Shown here: positions 37,204 to 46,678 of the stretch, piece by piece | Layout: each line of letters starts with the position of its first letter | Numbering within the stretch: position 1 is the first letter of the stretch | Assembly (NCBI RefSeq): GCF_950100655.1 | Contig: NZ_CATNLY010000045.1 | Location: 248,001-312,000 of the forward strand | Direction of reading: 5' to 3' | DNA from: Pleomorphomonas sp. T1.2MG-36 | GTDB taxonomy: Bacteria; Pseudomonadota; Alphaproteobacteria; Rhizobiales; Pleomorphomonadaceae | DNA length: 64,000 bases | Notes under the pieces: generated by a model | Told to the model about the DNA's origin: nothing | Seen by the model: only the letters and a program-made list of their open reading frames with translations | Databases searched by the model: none | Program-made: the position numbers and the translations under genes

Positions 37204-37479
37204 TCAGTGCACCATCATCGGTGTCAGGTCCGCTTCGTTGGCGTTGGCGATGGCGGCCTCGCGGCTGTCCGTCAACATGATGGGCTGGCCGTCCGCCGAA
37301 TGCAGCGCCCACAGCTTCATGCCGGGCCGGAGATCGAGGTAGCCCGGATGAGCGGCGATCACGTCATCGGAGGAGACGCGGCGAAGATAGGCGACACTGC
37401 CACCGCCGAGTTGCCGGAAGGCGGCATCGGGCATGATCTTCCGATCGTCGGCGGGAGTGGTCTTGGTGAAAGAAGCCAT
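37204..37479 (-). CDS. DUF1150 family protein
   Basis: 91 residues, ATG 37479 with GGAAAGGAG upstream. Motifs RQLGGGSVAYLRRVSSDDVIAAHPGYLDLRPGMKLWALHSADGQPIMLTDSREAAIANANE identify the alphaproteobacterial DUF1150 family, always found beside small heat-shock genes. A role as accessory or stress protein is inferred from context; no enzymatic motif. It follows hsp20 by 121 bp on the same strand and is probably co-transcribed. Confidence 0.85.
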   Translation of the reverse strand: MASFTKTTPADDRKIMPDAAFRQLGGGSVAYLRRVSSDDVIAAHPGYLDLRPGMKLWALHSADGQPIMLTDSREAAIANANEADLTPMMVH

Positions 37480-37600
37480 CGCATTACTCCTTTCCCCCCG
37501 CGCCGACCGTGACCGGACAGGGGGAGGACACCGTGCACCCGCGAAGGGCGCCGTGTCTGAATAGCAGTCTAGGAGGAAAAGGTGACCGGCGCGTTTATCG

Positions 37601-38029
37601 TCAGTCCTCGGCGTTGATCTCGATTCGCCGAATGACGCGCTCGAGTGGCGGGCGGACGAGATCGATGGACAACAGCCCGTTTCGGAGATCGGCACCGAGG
37701 ATCTCTATGCCTTCGGCAAGCACGAAGGTGCGCTGGAATTGCCGCGCTGCGATACCCCGGTGGAGATAGAGGCGCGATTTGTCGTCCGCCTGTCGCCCGC
37801 GAATGACCAGTTGGTTTTCCTCGACCGAAACGTCGAGTTGCTCGCGCGTGAAGCCGGCGACCGCCAGCGTGATGCGCAACACGTCGCCTTCGGGACCGTC
37901 GCGTTCGATACGTTCGATGTTGTACGGAGGATAACCGTCGTTCGCGGCCTTCGACACGCGGTCGAGCGCACGCTCGATCTCATCGAAGCCCAGAAGAAAC
38001 GGGCTCGAGAAGCCTGCCAATCTCGTCAT
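37601..38029 (-). CDS. Small heat-shock protein, Hsp20 family
   Basis: 142 residues. Alpha-crystallin domain with YPPYNIERI, LRITLAVAGFTREQLDVSVEENQLVIRGR, YLHRGIAARQFQRTFVLAEGIEILGADLRNGLLSIDLVRP and the C-terminal I-x-I-like RIEIN. Forms oligomers that hold unfolded proteins. The IbpA-like N-terminus (FSSPFLLGFDEIERALDRV) is common in Hyphomicrobiales. A heat-shock promoter-like element lies 65-95 bp upstream. Confidence 0.93.
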   Translation of the reverse strand: MTRLAGFSSPFLLGFDEIERALDRVSKAANDGYPPYNIERIERDGPEGDVLRITLAVAGFTREQLDVSVEENQLVIRGRQADDKSRLYLHRGIAARQFQRTFVLAEGIEILGADLRNGLLSIDLVRPPLERVIRRIEINAED

Positions 38030-38093
38030 CTTTCAAAGTCCTCGCAAGGAAGCGACCTTGACCGAGCCCCTGAGGCACCCGGTGATCAGCGCT

Positions 38094-38124
38094 CTATATG
38101 GCCTTGCCGTCCCTGACGTTCAAG
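38094..38124 (-). promoter_or_regulatory. Predicted RpoH-type promoter of hsp20
   Basis: On the minus strand CTTGAA (38124-38119) is followed, 17 nt later, by CCATATAG (38101-38094), close to the alphaproteobacterial RpoH pattern of CTTG and a C-C-A-T-rich -10. It overlaps the stop codon of the upstream PhaZ-like gene. Sequence match only. Confidence 0.4.
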
Positions 38125-39655
38125 ACCGTCCGCCGTCATCGAGGCGGAAGCGTGCCTCGCGGCCGAGCTGGGCGGCGAGCGGATGGGCAACCGTCCCGAG
38201 CCGCCTGTCGAGGTCGTTCGCCGCGGCGTCGTCGAGCCGGGCGAGCTGATGGACGAAGTAGACGCCCTCTCGGTTGAGCCGGGCAGCGAGCGCGGGCGTA
38301 AGTCCGGACAGTGTCAGAAGATCCTCGACCTTGCCGAGGTGCGGTCGCGCAGGTGGGCTGGCATGGCTGGCTATGAAATCGGCCACGCGCGGGAAAACCG
38401 ATGCGCGCCATCGAGCTCCACTGAAGAGGGCAAAGCGGCCGGCCCCACCTTCGGTATGGCGGCATCCATCCTGCGGCGCGCTGGTCATCCGGTGGGCCGC
38501 ATGGGTCTGGCCACCGCCGCCGAAGGCGTCGCACTCCGCTTCCACCGTCATCAAGGGCGTCGTGGCAAGGAGGGGCGAGGCGTTTGACCGGAATGCCCTG
38601 CCGAGATCCGGCGCAAATGGCCGGTCGATCAGCACCGCCTCGATCCACTGCAGAACGAGTTCGGCGGGGACGTCCATGACCGCCAGGAACTCCTCGAAGA
38701 AGCCGCGATGGCCGTCGGCACCGTCGCCGTCGCCTCGGACAAGCTCCAGGAACAGTTCCTTGTGGTCGACCGAGGATCGATCGAGGCTGCGCGTCAGGAA
38801 ACCAGTGAGAGCAAAAAAACCAGGAAACACTTCACGGTAGGCGCCTTCGAAGGGCGGCGGAACCGGCGCGATCGCGGCCCGCATGAACCAGTCCAGCCCG
38901 CGCGCGGTCGCCTCGGCGGCAAGTCCGGCAGGATCTGTGTGGCAGTCGACGGGGCCGCCGATCAGCGTCAATGACGCCAGGGGGCGATTGCGCTTTCCCA
39001 GCAGGGTCGCGGCCGCGATGCCGATGACGCCCGCTTCCGTGACCGCGACAACATGCACGGGGGTGCCGATCTGCGAGACCATCTCGATGACGGCCTCCGC
39101 CGCCTCGCCGAACCCGAAGGCGCCTGATGAGAGCGGCACGCGTCGGGCATCCTCCCAGCCGGCGACGTGCACCGCATGGCCGGGCAGAAAGGCCGCCACC
39201 GTGTCGCGGACCAGAGTCGGGCAGTGTCCGGCATACGGGGGCAGTACCAGCACGCCAGGAGCGGCAATGTCGGGGTCCGGGGCCAGCCGATCGAAGGAGA
39301 TGAGCTTCCAGAAGGGGGTCGTCCGCGCTACCCGCTCGACGATGGGGCTGCGCACTCCGGAAATGAAGGCGGTACCGAGATTGAACGTTGGCAGGCAGTA
39401 ACGGCGCGCAACGCGGGCATATAGGTTTGCCGACAGGCCGGAAGCCTCCGGTGGCCGGCGATGGGCTGGCAGCGGCGGTCTGGTCGCCTCGGGCCCGAAA
39501 TAGCTGTGATAATACGGCACGCCGTCCTCCAGGCGATTGTGACCGCCCCTTCCAAGTGTCCTCGCCGCCTCGTTGTCGGTAAAGAAAAGGATAGCGCTCG
39601 CGTCCGTCGCGGCAAGCGGCCGCACCCCCGCTCTTAGTCGCGAAGAGGCTGCCAA
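38120..39655 (-). CDS. PhaZ-like polyhydroxyalkanoate depolymerase family protein with C-terminal helix-hairpin-helix
   Basis: About 511 residues from TTG 39655; GTG 39625 is another possible start and no ATG fits. Residues 115-480 match the intracellular PHB depolymerase family: PFWKLISFDR, PGVLVLPPYAGHCPTLVRDTVAAFLPGHAVHVAGWEDARRVPLSSGAF. At the usual catalytic Cys (consensus AVCQP-like) this protein has HVVAVTEAGV with Thr near residue 206. The final 70 residues (VEDLLTLSGLTPALAARLNREGVYFVHQLARLDDAAANDLDRRL) resemble the HhH domain seen at the ends of NuoE-like or ribosomal L21-associated proteins. The N-terminal 90 residues are poorly conserved. Possibly a pseudoenzyme or granule-binding protein. 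Confidence 0.65.
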   Translation of the reverse strand: MAASSRLRAGVRPLAATDASAILFFTDNEAARTLGRGGHNRLEDGVPYYHSYFGPEATRPPLPAHRRPPEASGLSANLYARVARRYCLPTFNLGTAFISGVRSPIVERVARTTPFWKLISFDRLAPDPDIAAPGVLVLPPYAGHCPTLVRDTVAAFLPGHAVHVAGWEDARRVPLSSGAFGFGEAAEAVIEMVSQIGTPVHVVAVTEAGVIGIAAATLLGKRNRPLASLTLIGGPVDCHTDPAGLAAEATARGLDWFMRAAIAPVPPPFEGAYREVFPGFFALTGFLTRSLDRSSVDHKELFLELVRGDGDGADGHRGFFEEFLAVMDVPAELVLQWIEAVLIDRPFAPDLGRAFRSNASPLLATTPLMTVEAECDAFGGGGQTHAAHRMTSAPQDGCRHTEGGAGRFALFSGARWRASVFPRVADFIASHASPPARPHLGKVEDLLTLSGLTPALAARLNREGVYFVHQLARLDDAAANDLDRRLGTVAHPLAAQLGREARFRLDDGGRS

Positions 39656-39705
39656 GGAGGCCTTTCCGGCATAGACTTCAGTCTGTCCGCCCTTCGAGTG
39701 AGCCC

Positions 39706-40233
39706 TCAGAAGGCGCCCATGTCGGGGAGTTGCGGATCGATCAGTTGCTGGATGCGCCGCGCCGCCACCTGGGCGAAGCGCAGGGTCATGGCCCGCCGCG
39801 TCGCGCCGGCGAGCCGGTGGCTGGGTGCTTCCCGAAGGATCGCTCCACCGTAACCATCGGCGACGATCAGGCCCGCATCCTCTGGAAATATATCGGCGGG
39901 CACACCGGCGTGGGTGGCAAAGAACAGTTGGTCGCAGTGAAGCCGATAGTCCGGCCATTTGCGATCGGCGCGGAAATCCTCCACCGACGATTTGATCTCG
40001 ACGATGAAGATGTCGCCATTGCCGCCGAGGGCAGCCACGTCGGCCCGCCGTCCCGATGCGAGCGGCAGCTCGTAGAGAACCGAAAACCCGTGCCCCGCCA
40101 ACAGCCGCCCAACCCCGCGCTGCACGAGGCGAGCGGCTTCCGATTGCCGGCCATCGTTGACGAAGCTTTCGATCGGGGAAGAAAACGCGGCAGTCGGCAC
40201 GGGCATCATCAGGTCTCCGCCGACATTGTTCAT
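39706..40233 (-). CDS. mmcB: MmcB family DNA repair protein
   Basis: 175 residues from ATG 40233 (ATGs at 40209 and 40206 give shorter versions). Motif set ADVAALGGNGDIFIVEIKSSVEDFRADRKWPDYRLHCDQLFFATHAGVPADIFPEDAGLIVADGYGGAILRE matches MmcB (DUF457-like restriction-fold proteins, PF06319): an Asp, then E-x-K in VEIKS, as in PD-(D/E)XK nucleases. In Caulobacter MmcB is SOS-regulated and acts with ImuABC in mutagenesis. Lies between the PhaZ-like gene and ptsN, alone in function. No LexA box was identified by eye. Confidence 0.85.
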   Translation of the reverse strand: MNNVGGDLMMPVPTAAFSSPIESFVNDGRQSEAARLVQRGVGRLLAGHGFSVLYELPLASGRRADVAALGGNGDIFIVEIKSSVEDFRADRKWPDYRLHCDQLFFATHAGVPADIFPEDAGLIVADGYGGAILREAPSHRLAGATRRAMTLRFAQVAARRIQQLIDPQLPDMGAF

Positions 40234-40363
40234 GATTTGTTTCTGAAAATCAACCGGCACGAACGCATCGATCGCGTCATGCGAAGTGCTCCCGAGGCCA
40301 CCGCTGAAAAGGGGCCTCGGTCGCATTGAAAATGGTCGGTGGGATCGATTCCGTGGCGCGGCC

Positions 40364-40828
40364 TCAGGCGGCGTCGGAACGGACGTTTTCGGTGAGAAGC
40401 GTATACATTGCCGCGGCATCGTCGGCGGCGCGAAGCTTCGCGGCCGTTTCATCGTCGCGCAGGACGCGGGCTATGCGGGCCAATGCCTTCAGGTGATCGG
40501 CACCGGCGCTTTCCGGCGCAAGCAGCAGGAACACCACGTCGACCGGCTCGCCGTCGAGTGAATCGAAATCGATCGGCCTGTCGAGGAGCGCGAAGACGCC
40601 CACCAGCCGTTCAAGACCGGCCAGCTTGCCGTGAGGGATGGCAACGCCGTGCCCCACGCCGGTCGAGCCAAGCTTCTCGCGCTGCATCAGTGTCTCGAAG
40701 ATGTCGCGCTCGTCTCGCCCGGTGAGAGCGGCAGCCTTGGCGGCCATCTCCTGAAGCGCCTGCTTCTTGTTGGCGGTCTTGAGCCGCGGCAGGATTGCGT
40801 CGATCACAAGGAGGTCGCTCAGATCCAT
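40364..40828 (-). CDS. ptsN: Nitrogen PTS EIIA component
   Basis: 154 residues. EIIA-Ntr fold with the phospho-His in GVGHGVAIPHGKLAGLERLVGVFALL, preceded by FETLMQREKLGSTG. Receives phosphate from NPr and links carbon/nitrogen status and potassium balance to other systems. The hpf-ptsN pair downstream of rpoN is conserved; a 10-bp hairpin lies in the spacer. Length fits. Confidence 0.93.
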   Translation of the reverse strand: MDLSDLLVIDAILPRLKTANKKQALQEMAAKAAALTGRDERDIFETLMQREKLGSTGVGHGVAIPHGKLAGLERLVGVFALLDRPIDFDSLDGEPVDVVFLLLAPESAGADHLKALARIARVLRDDETAAKLRAADDAAAMYTLLTENVRSDAA

Positions 40829-40849
40829 CGTCTTGTTCCAAGTTTGTCG

Positions 40850-40873
40850 GAGGGCCGGGTTACCCCGGCCCTC
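40850..40873. other. Perfect 10-bp hairpin between hpf and ptsN
   Basis: GAGGGCCGGG (40850-40859), loop TTAC, CCCGGCCCTC (40864-40873). It lies in the 93-bp spacer on the shared minus-strand transcript and has no T-run on that strand, so it looks more like an mRNA processing or stability element than a terminator. Confidence 0.5.
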
Positions 40874-40921
40874 GCCTTCATATAGGTCCGAACCGAGAAA
40901 GGACAGATGGGATGAGCCCCG

Positions 40922-41527
40922 TCAGCCGGCGATTTCGTTCAGCGCGGGATCCACCCAGCCGATGTTTCCGTCGTTGCGGCGGTAGACGACGTTGACGCCG
41001 CCGTTGCCGGCATTGCGGAAGATCACCAGCGGCGCGCCGGTGAAATCGAGTTCGCTGACTGCCGACCCGACGCTCATGGTGCGGATTTTCTGAGTGGTTT
41101 CCGCCACGACCGTCGGCGCGAAGTCCTCGCCGAGTTCCTCGTCGTCGAATGCGGCGAACACCGTGGCCTGGGCATCGAGGTCGCCCCAGGACCGCCCGCC
41201 CGGCGTCTGATCGCCGGCCGCCGACTCGCCGCCCTTGAAGTTCTTCAGCTTGCGCTTGTGGCGCCGCATCCGCTTGCCGATTCGCTCCACTGCCTTCTCG
41301 GCCGCCGGATAGACCTCGAAATCCTCGCCTCGCGATTGCAGCGTCGTGCCGGAGGCGAGCTGGATCGAGCAGTCGACAATGTAGGCCTTACCCTCCTTTT
41401 GCACCACGACATGGCCCGTAAACGGCTCGTCGTAATATTTGCCGAGCTCCTCGGCGGTGCGTGTGGTGATGTGCTCGCGAAGCGCCTGGCCGATGTCGAC
41501 GTTCTTTCCGGTAATGCGAAGCGGCAT
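40922..41527 (-). CDS. hpf: Ribosome hibernation promoting factor, long form
   Basis: 201 residues, ATG 41527 (MPLRITGKNVDIGQALREHI). N-terminal YfiA/HPF domain (VVVQKEGKAYIVDCSIQLASGTTLQSRGEDFEVYPAAEKAVERIGKRMRRHKRKLKN) and a C-terminal dimerisation domain (MSVGSAVSELDFTGAPLVIFRNAGNGGVNVVYRRNDGNIGWVDP), which together are the long HPF that joins 70S ribosomes into 100S dimers in stationary phase. Follows rpoN on the same strand, 346 bp downstream, matching the rpoN-hpf-ptsN order of the order. Confidence 0.95.
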   Translation of the reverse strand: MPLRITGKNVDIGQALREHITTRTAEELGKYYDEPFTGHVVVQKEGKAYIVDCSIQLASGTTLQSRGEDFEVYPAAEKAVERIGKRMRRHKRKLKNFKGGESAAGDQTPGGRSWGDLDAQATVFAAFDDEELGEDFAPTVVAETTQKIRTMSVGSAVSELDFTGAPLVIFRNAGNGGVNVVYRRNDGNIGWVDPALNEIAG

Positions 41528-41873
41528 CAGAGTCCTCGTTTCTCGCGCCTTTATGAACCGACCTGTCGCTGGAGATATTTTGTCCAGCACCTGGGTCTCC
41601 GGCCTCCCGCGCTTGGCGGATCGTGGCCGGCGCCGACGAGCGGGGGCGCGGCTTTCCGTCTCGTCGGTGGGTGGTGTTGCCGCTTTCCCCCTCTGCTCCG
41701 CAGCCATCGGCTGGGGCGGGCGCCGATCGGGGGTGGAAGCGGAAAAGCCGAAGAGCCTCCCTGAGTTGGCGTTGCCGGGCGACGCGCCCGCATATCTCAG
41801 ATGTGGCGTCGGCCGGAGGCGATATCAATCAGCCTTCCGGATGACCTCCGATTTCCGAAAGGTTACCGCGATT
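41528..41873. other. Intergenic region between rpoN and hpf, no gene seen
   Basis: 346 bp. No credible open reading frame; should hold the hpf promoter and leader. No clear consensus promoter, sigma-54 site or terminator was picked out by eye. Confidence 0.35.
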
Positions 41874-43391
41874 CTACGCCCCGGCAAGCTGCTTCAGGCG
41901 CCGGCGCTGCACGGAGGAGGGAATGCGTAACGCTTCCCGATACTTGGCGACCGTGCGGCGGGCGATGTCGATGCCGTCGTCGCGCAGCATCTTGACGAGC
42001 GTGTCGTCGGAAAGCACGTCGTCGGCGGTTTCGGCGTCGATCAATTGCCGGATGCGATGGCGCACGGCTTCGGCAGAGTGGGCGTCCCCCCCCTCGGAAG
42101 AGGCGATCGAGGAGGTGAAGAAGTATTTGAGTTCGAAGATGCCCCGCGTCGTCGCCATGTATTTGTTCGAGGTGACGCGCGACACGGTCGATTCGTGCAT
42201 GCCGATCGCATCGGCGATCATCCTGAGGTTGAGCGGCCTCAGGTGGGCGACGCCATGGGTCAGGAAACCATCCTGCTGGCGGACGATCTCGGTCGACACC
42301 TTCAGGATGGTCTTGGCACGCTGGTCCAGGCTCTTCGTCAGCCAGTTGGCCGACTGAAAACACTCGCCGAGATAGGTCTTCTCCTCCTCGCGGACCGTTT
42401 TCGACACCTCGGCATAATAGGTCTGGTTGACCAGAACCTTCGGAAGCGTGTCCGTGTTGAGCTCCACCGTCCAGCCGCCGTCGGATGCCGGTTGCACCAT
42501 CACGTCGGGCACCACCGTCTGCACCTGCGTTGATCCGAAGGCATGGCCCGGCTTGGGGTCGAGTGCCAGGATTTCCTTGATCATGTCGCCAAGGTCGTCG
42601 TCGTCCACTCCGCAAAGGCGCCGGAGCGCGGCGAGATCGCGCCGGGCAAGCAGGTCGAGATGGGCGACGAGCGTCTGCATCGCCGGATCGAGGCGATCCT
42701 TTTCGGCAAGCTGCAACGCCAGGCATTCGGCGAGATTGCGGGCGCAGATGCCGGTCGGCTCGAAGGTGTGGAGCACGGCAACCACCTTCTCGACGTCGGA
42801 AAGCGAAGCGCCCAGCCGTTCGGCGGTCGCGGCAAGATCGGCCCTAAGGTAACCGGCCTCGTCCACCTGGTCGATAAGGTCGTGACCGATGAGCCGCAAC
42901 GCCGGATCCGTGATCGCAACGGCCAATTGCTCTGCAAGGTGGTCGCCCAGGCCGATTTCGCCGGCGACGAAGCTTTCGAGACTGTAGTCCTCGCCCGTAC
43001 CGCCACGCCCGACCGACGACCAGTCGCCACCGGCAAGCGCGCCGACGTCGAGAGGCTGGCGCTCGGGTTGCCCGGTATCGTCGGGGTAGACATTGCCGAT
43101 ATCGGTGTCGAGGACGTTGGCGACCCGCTCGGAGCTCGGAGCCCCCTCGGTCTCGAACCAGTCTGGCGCGTCGGCCTGCGCCGGCACGTCGGCGTCGGCC
43201 GGTTCGACGGCTGGCGCTTCCCCTTCGCCATCGTCGGCCCGTTCGAGGAGTGGATTGCGCTCGAGTTCCTGCTCGATATAGGTGACGAGGTCCATATTGG
43301 ACAGTTGAAGCAGCTTGATGGCTTGCATCAGCTGCGGCGTCATCACCAGCGACTGGCTTTGTCTGAGTTCGAGCCGCGCCGACAGCGCCAT
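41874..43391 (-). CDS. rpoN: RNA polymerase sigma-54 factor
   Basis: 505 residues, ATG 43391 ([35 protein letters not shown]), the conserved activator-responsive region I. Acidic region II (about 55-150) follows, then the core-binding domain ([18 protein letters not shown]), the HTH ([31 protein letters not shown]-like stretch) and the RpoN box ([23 protein letters not shown]). Needed for nitrogen, carbon and other enhancer-dependent promoters. lptB lies 102 bp upstream on the same strand. The gene keeps intact length (about 500). Confidence 0.96.
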   Translation of the reverse strand: [505 protein letters not shown]

Positions 43392-43493
43392 CGAGCAACC
43401 CCCTCCATCCCGCGCCGAAGCGGAAGCCATGAAATCAACGAGGCGGCCGAAGGTGGTCCGCTTCTTGCTTCATAACCTAGCCAGGAGGCGGCT

Positions 43494-44299
<806 letters not shown>

Positions 44300-44300
<1 letters not shown>

Positions 44301-44857
44301 CAGCCCTTGGCGTCGAGCGATTTCGGAGCGATCAGCATCTGGACCCGGCCGCCCAGCATCTTGGCCTGGCTGGTGTTGATGTCGATCAGCAGTTTCGACC
44401 CGCGGATGACATTGTCGCCCTGGGTCAACACGACATTGCCGGTGAGCACGATCGTATTGGCGGCGGTGTCGAACGTCGCGGCGTCGCCGCTTGCCGTCTG
44501 GTTGGCCGAGGTCACCAGCACGCTGCCCGTCGCCTCGAGGCGGCTGACCTGCTGCGGGCCTTCACCGGAGGGCGAGCCCTGGTAGAACACCATGAGGCGG
44601 TCGGTCTTCAGGACGGTCGCCCCCTGTCGGACGATGACATGGCCGATGAATACCGCCGTCTTGTCCTGGTCGTGCACCTCGAGCTGTTCCGATTCGAACT
44701 GGATCGGCTGGTCCGAGGACATTCCAAGACCCTGATAGGCATTGGGCGGCAGCTTTCCCGTCTTTTCGGCGGCAAAGGCCGGGGTGAGTGCGAGGGCGAC
44801 CAGCAGGCCGGCGGCGGTGGCCCGGCTAAGGAGGCTGGTGCGGGGCATGCGAGTCAT
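44300..44857 (-). CDS. lptA: Lipopolysaccharide export protein LptA
   Basis: 185 residues. Signal peptide (MTRMPRTSLLSRATAAGLLVALALTPAFAAE) then an OstA/LptA beta-jelly-roll domain: QPIQFESEQLEVHDQDKTAVFIGHVIVRQGATVLKTDRLMVFYQG, GSVLVTSANQTASGDAATFDTAANTIVLTGNVVLTQGDNVIRGSKLLIDINT. Forms the periplasmic bridge. It sits between lptC and lptB in one transcript. Confidence 0.94.
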
Positions 44858-44933
44858 CTTCGGTTGCCTTCTGCCTCGTCGAGGCGGCTAGAACGTTTGG
44901 GCCCGGTTAAAATGCTCCGAGCCATCATGATTG

Positions 44934-45674
44934 TCAGGGAGCGGCTTCCGGTACGCTTCCGGTAGCCGGCTCGGTCCGCCCGGGAGGTATTTTGTCGATG
45001 CTACCCGGACGGACGGACGGATCGACGGTCATGCGAACGCCTCCGGAAAAGGTCACGGTCCCCGCTTTCTTCTCGACGCCCATCTTCTCGGCGTTGATTT
45101 CGCCGAGGCGGGAGGAGAACGCTACCGGACTGTCGGAGGTCAGCGATCCGGTGGACAGATTGATCTCGGCACGCTCCAATGCGCCGCCCGAACCGTCGGA
45201 GTTGCTCAGTCGGATGTTTTCCTTGAGCACCACGGTCTGCGCGGTGGAATCGTAGACGCCGCTGTCGGCAAGCAGGCGCGCGCGGCTGCCGTCGGCTTGC
45301 GTCACGCTCGCTTCGATGCCCTTGAGGCGGATGATCCGGGTGTCACTCAGGTCCTGTACGGCGCTCTCGGCGCTTACCGCGTAGGTCCGCCCCTTGCCGT
45401 CGCTGCCCGACAGATGCGGCGCATCCATGGCCAGTCCGTCGGTGGTGATCTTCAGGTCGCCGATGCTGAGACTGATGGAAATGCGGGTGATCACCGTGGC
45501 GCCGATCACGATCACGCAGAGCAGCGCGCCGATCGCCGGCAGCATGAGGCGCAGACGACGGACGCGCCGGCTCTCCCGAGCCGCCTTGGCAAACAACAGC
45601 CCCCGTTCGGCGGATCCGTCAAACGGTTCCATGCCGCCGCCATCGAATGCGCGGGTTGCTGCGATGCCACTCAT
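44934..45674 (-). CDS. lptC: LPS export ABC transporter periplasmic protein LptC
   Basis: 246 residues from ATG 45674. One N-terminal membrane helix (LRLMLPAIGALLCVIVIGATVIT) and then an LptC beta-jelly-roll region (DGLAMDAPHLSGSDGKGRTYAVSAESAVQDL, LLADSGVYDSTAQTVVLKENIRLSNSDG, INLSTGSLTSDSPVAFSSRLGEINAEKMGVEKKAGTVTFSGGVRMTVDP). First gene of lptC-lptA-lptB. The N-terminal 45 residues are cytoplasmic and basic-rich (RRVRRLR). Confidence 0.9.
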   Translation of the reverse strand: MSGIAATRAFDGGGMEPFDGSAERGLLFAKAARESRRVRRLRLMLPAIGALLCVIVIGATVITRISISLSIGDLKITTDGLAMDAPHLSGSDGKGRTYAVSAESAVQDLSDTRIIRLKGIEASVTQADGSRARLLADSGVYDSTAQTVVLKENIRLSNSDGSGGALERAEINLSTGSLTSDSPVAFSSRLGEINAEKMGVEKKAGTVTFSGGVRMTVDPSVRPGSIDKIPPGRTEPATGSVPEAAP

Positions 45675-45897
45675 CCTTCGTTCCCGTTGTCGACGGAACC
45701 TCTGCTCTTGGGGGCCGTCACGGATCGTCCCGCCGGACGGCTGGTCGATCTCCACCCGGCGGACTTTAGGCACAAAAGATAAACCAAGGCTTGCTGTGCC
45801 GCGAGTGGGTCGCGATCACATTCAAGCAATCGCTGAAAAGCGACTGCGTCGTCCGTCAGGCATCTTGCCGGACTTCGCCTACGAGCCGAGCCTGGGC

Positions 45898-46512
45898 TCA
45901 ACTATGGGCGAAAATATCCTCTTCACCCCAGCCGGCAAGATCGAGATCGGCGCGGGTCGGCAGGAAGCGGAAGCACGCCTCCGCCATCTCCATGCGCCCC
46001 TCACGTTCGAGCATGGCAAGAAGCCGCTCGCGCAGGGCGTGAAGGTTGAGCACGTCCGAGGCCGCATATTCGAGCTGCGCCTGGCTGAGCACCGTGGCAC
46101 CCCAGTCGGACGACTGCTGCGCCTTGGAAATGTCGATGCCCAGGAGTTCCTTGGTCACATCCTTCAGGCCATGGCGGTCGGTGTAGGTGCGGGTGAGGCG
46201 CGACGCGATCTTGGTGCAGAACAGCGGCGTCACGGTGATGCCGAAGGTCCGCTTCAGGACGGCAATGTCGAAGCGGGCAAAGTGAAACACCTTGATGCGC
46301 CGGGGATCGGTGAGCAGCCGGACGAGATTGGGGGCCGCGGTCTGTCCCTTGGCGATCTGGACGACGTCGGCCGATCCGTTGCCGGGCGACAGCTGCACGA
46401 CGCAGAGCCGGTCGCGATGCGGATTGAGGCCGAGGGTCTCGGTATCGATGGCGACGACGTCGCCGTAGGCGTCGAGATCGGGAAGATCGCCGGTGTGGAG
46501 GCGAATGGTCAT
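45898..46512 (-). CDS. rnd: Ribonuclease D
   Basis: 204 residues, ATG 46512 (MTIRLHTGDLPDLDAYGDVVAIDTETLGLNPHRDRLCVVQLSPGNG). DEDDy exonuclease: D-T-E in motif I, VFHFARFDIAVLKRTF motif II, and YAASDVLNLHALRERLL motif III. This is the short Rnd of alphaproteobacteria, lacking the C-terminal HRDC domains of E. coli RNase D (about 375 residues). Likely 3' trimming of tRNA. About 220 bp separate it from lptC downstream. Confidence 0.92.
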   Translation of the reverse strand: MTIRLHTGDLPDLDAYGDVVAIDTETLGLNPHRDRLCVVQLSPGNGSADVVQIAKGQTAAPNLVRLLTDPRRIKVFHFARFDIAVLKRTFGITVTPLFCTKIASRLTRTYTDRHGLKDVTKELLGIDISKAQQSSDWGATVLSQAQLEYAASDVLNLHALRERLLAMLEREGRMEMAEACFRFLPTRADLDLAGWGEEDIFAHS

Positions 46513-46678
46513 GGCTGGACTCTGCAAGCTGGCGGCTCTCTCCGGAAAGCCGCCCGGCCTATCGGAGAGAGCGGATAGGCGAAAGGCGGCCACGGCCAAG
46601 CCGAGGGAAACGTTCCGCTGTATATGCGGACGCCCTGCGGCCCAGCGCAAGGAAATTATGCCGCCTTTGCCATCCGGT

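Noticed and set aside
40293..40321. CCGAGGCC/GGCCTCGG dyad after ptsN
   Set aside because: No T-run on the minus strand; it could be a processing element but there is not enough to support a call.
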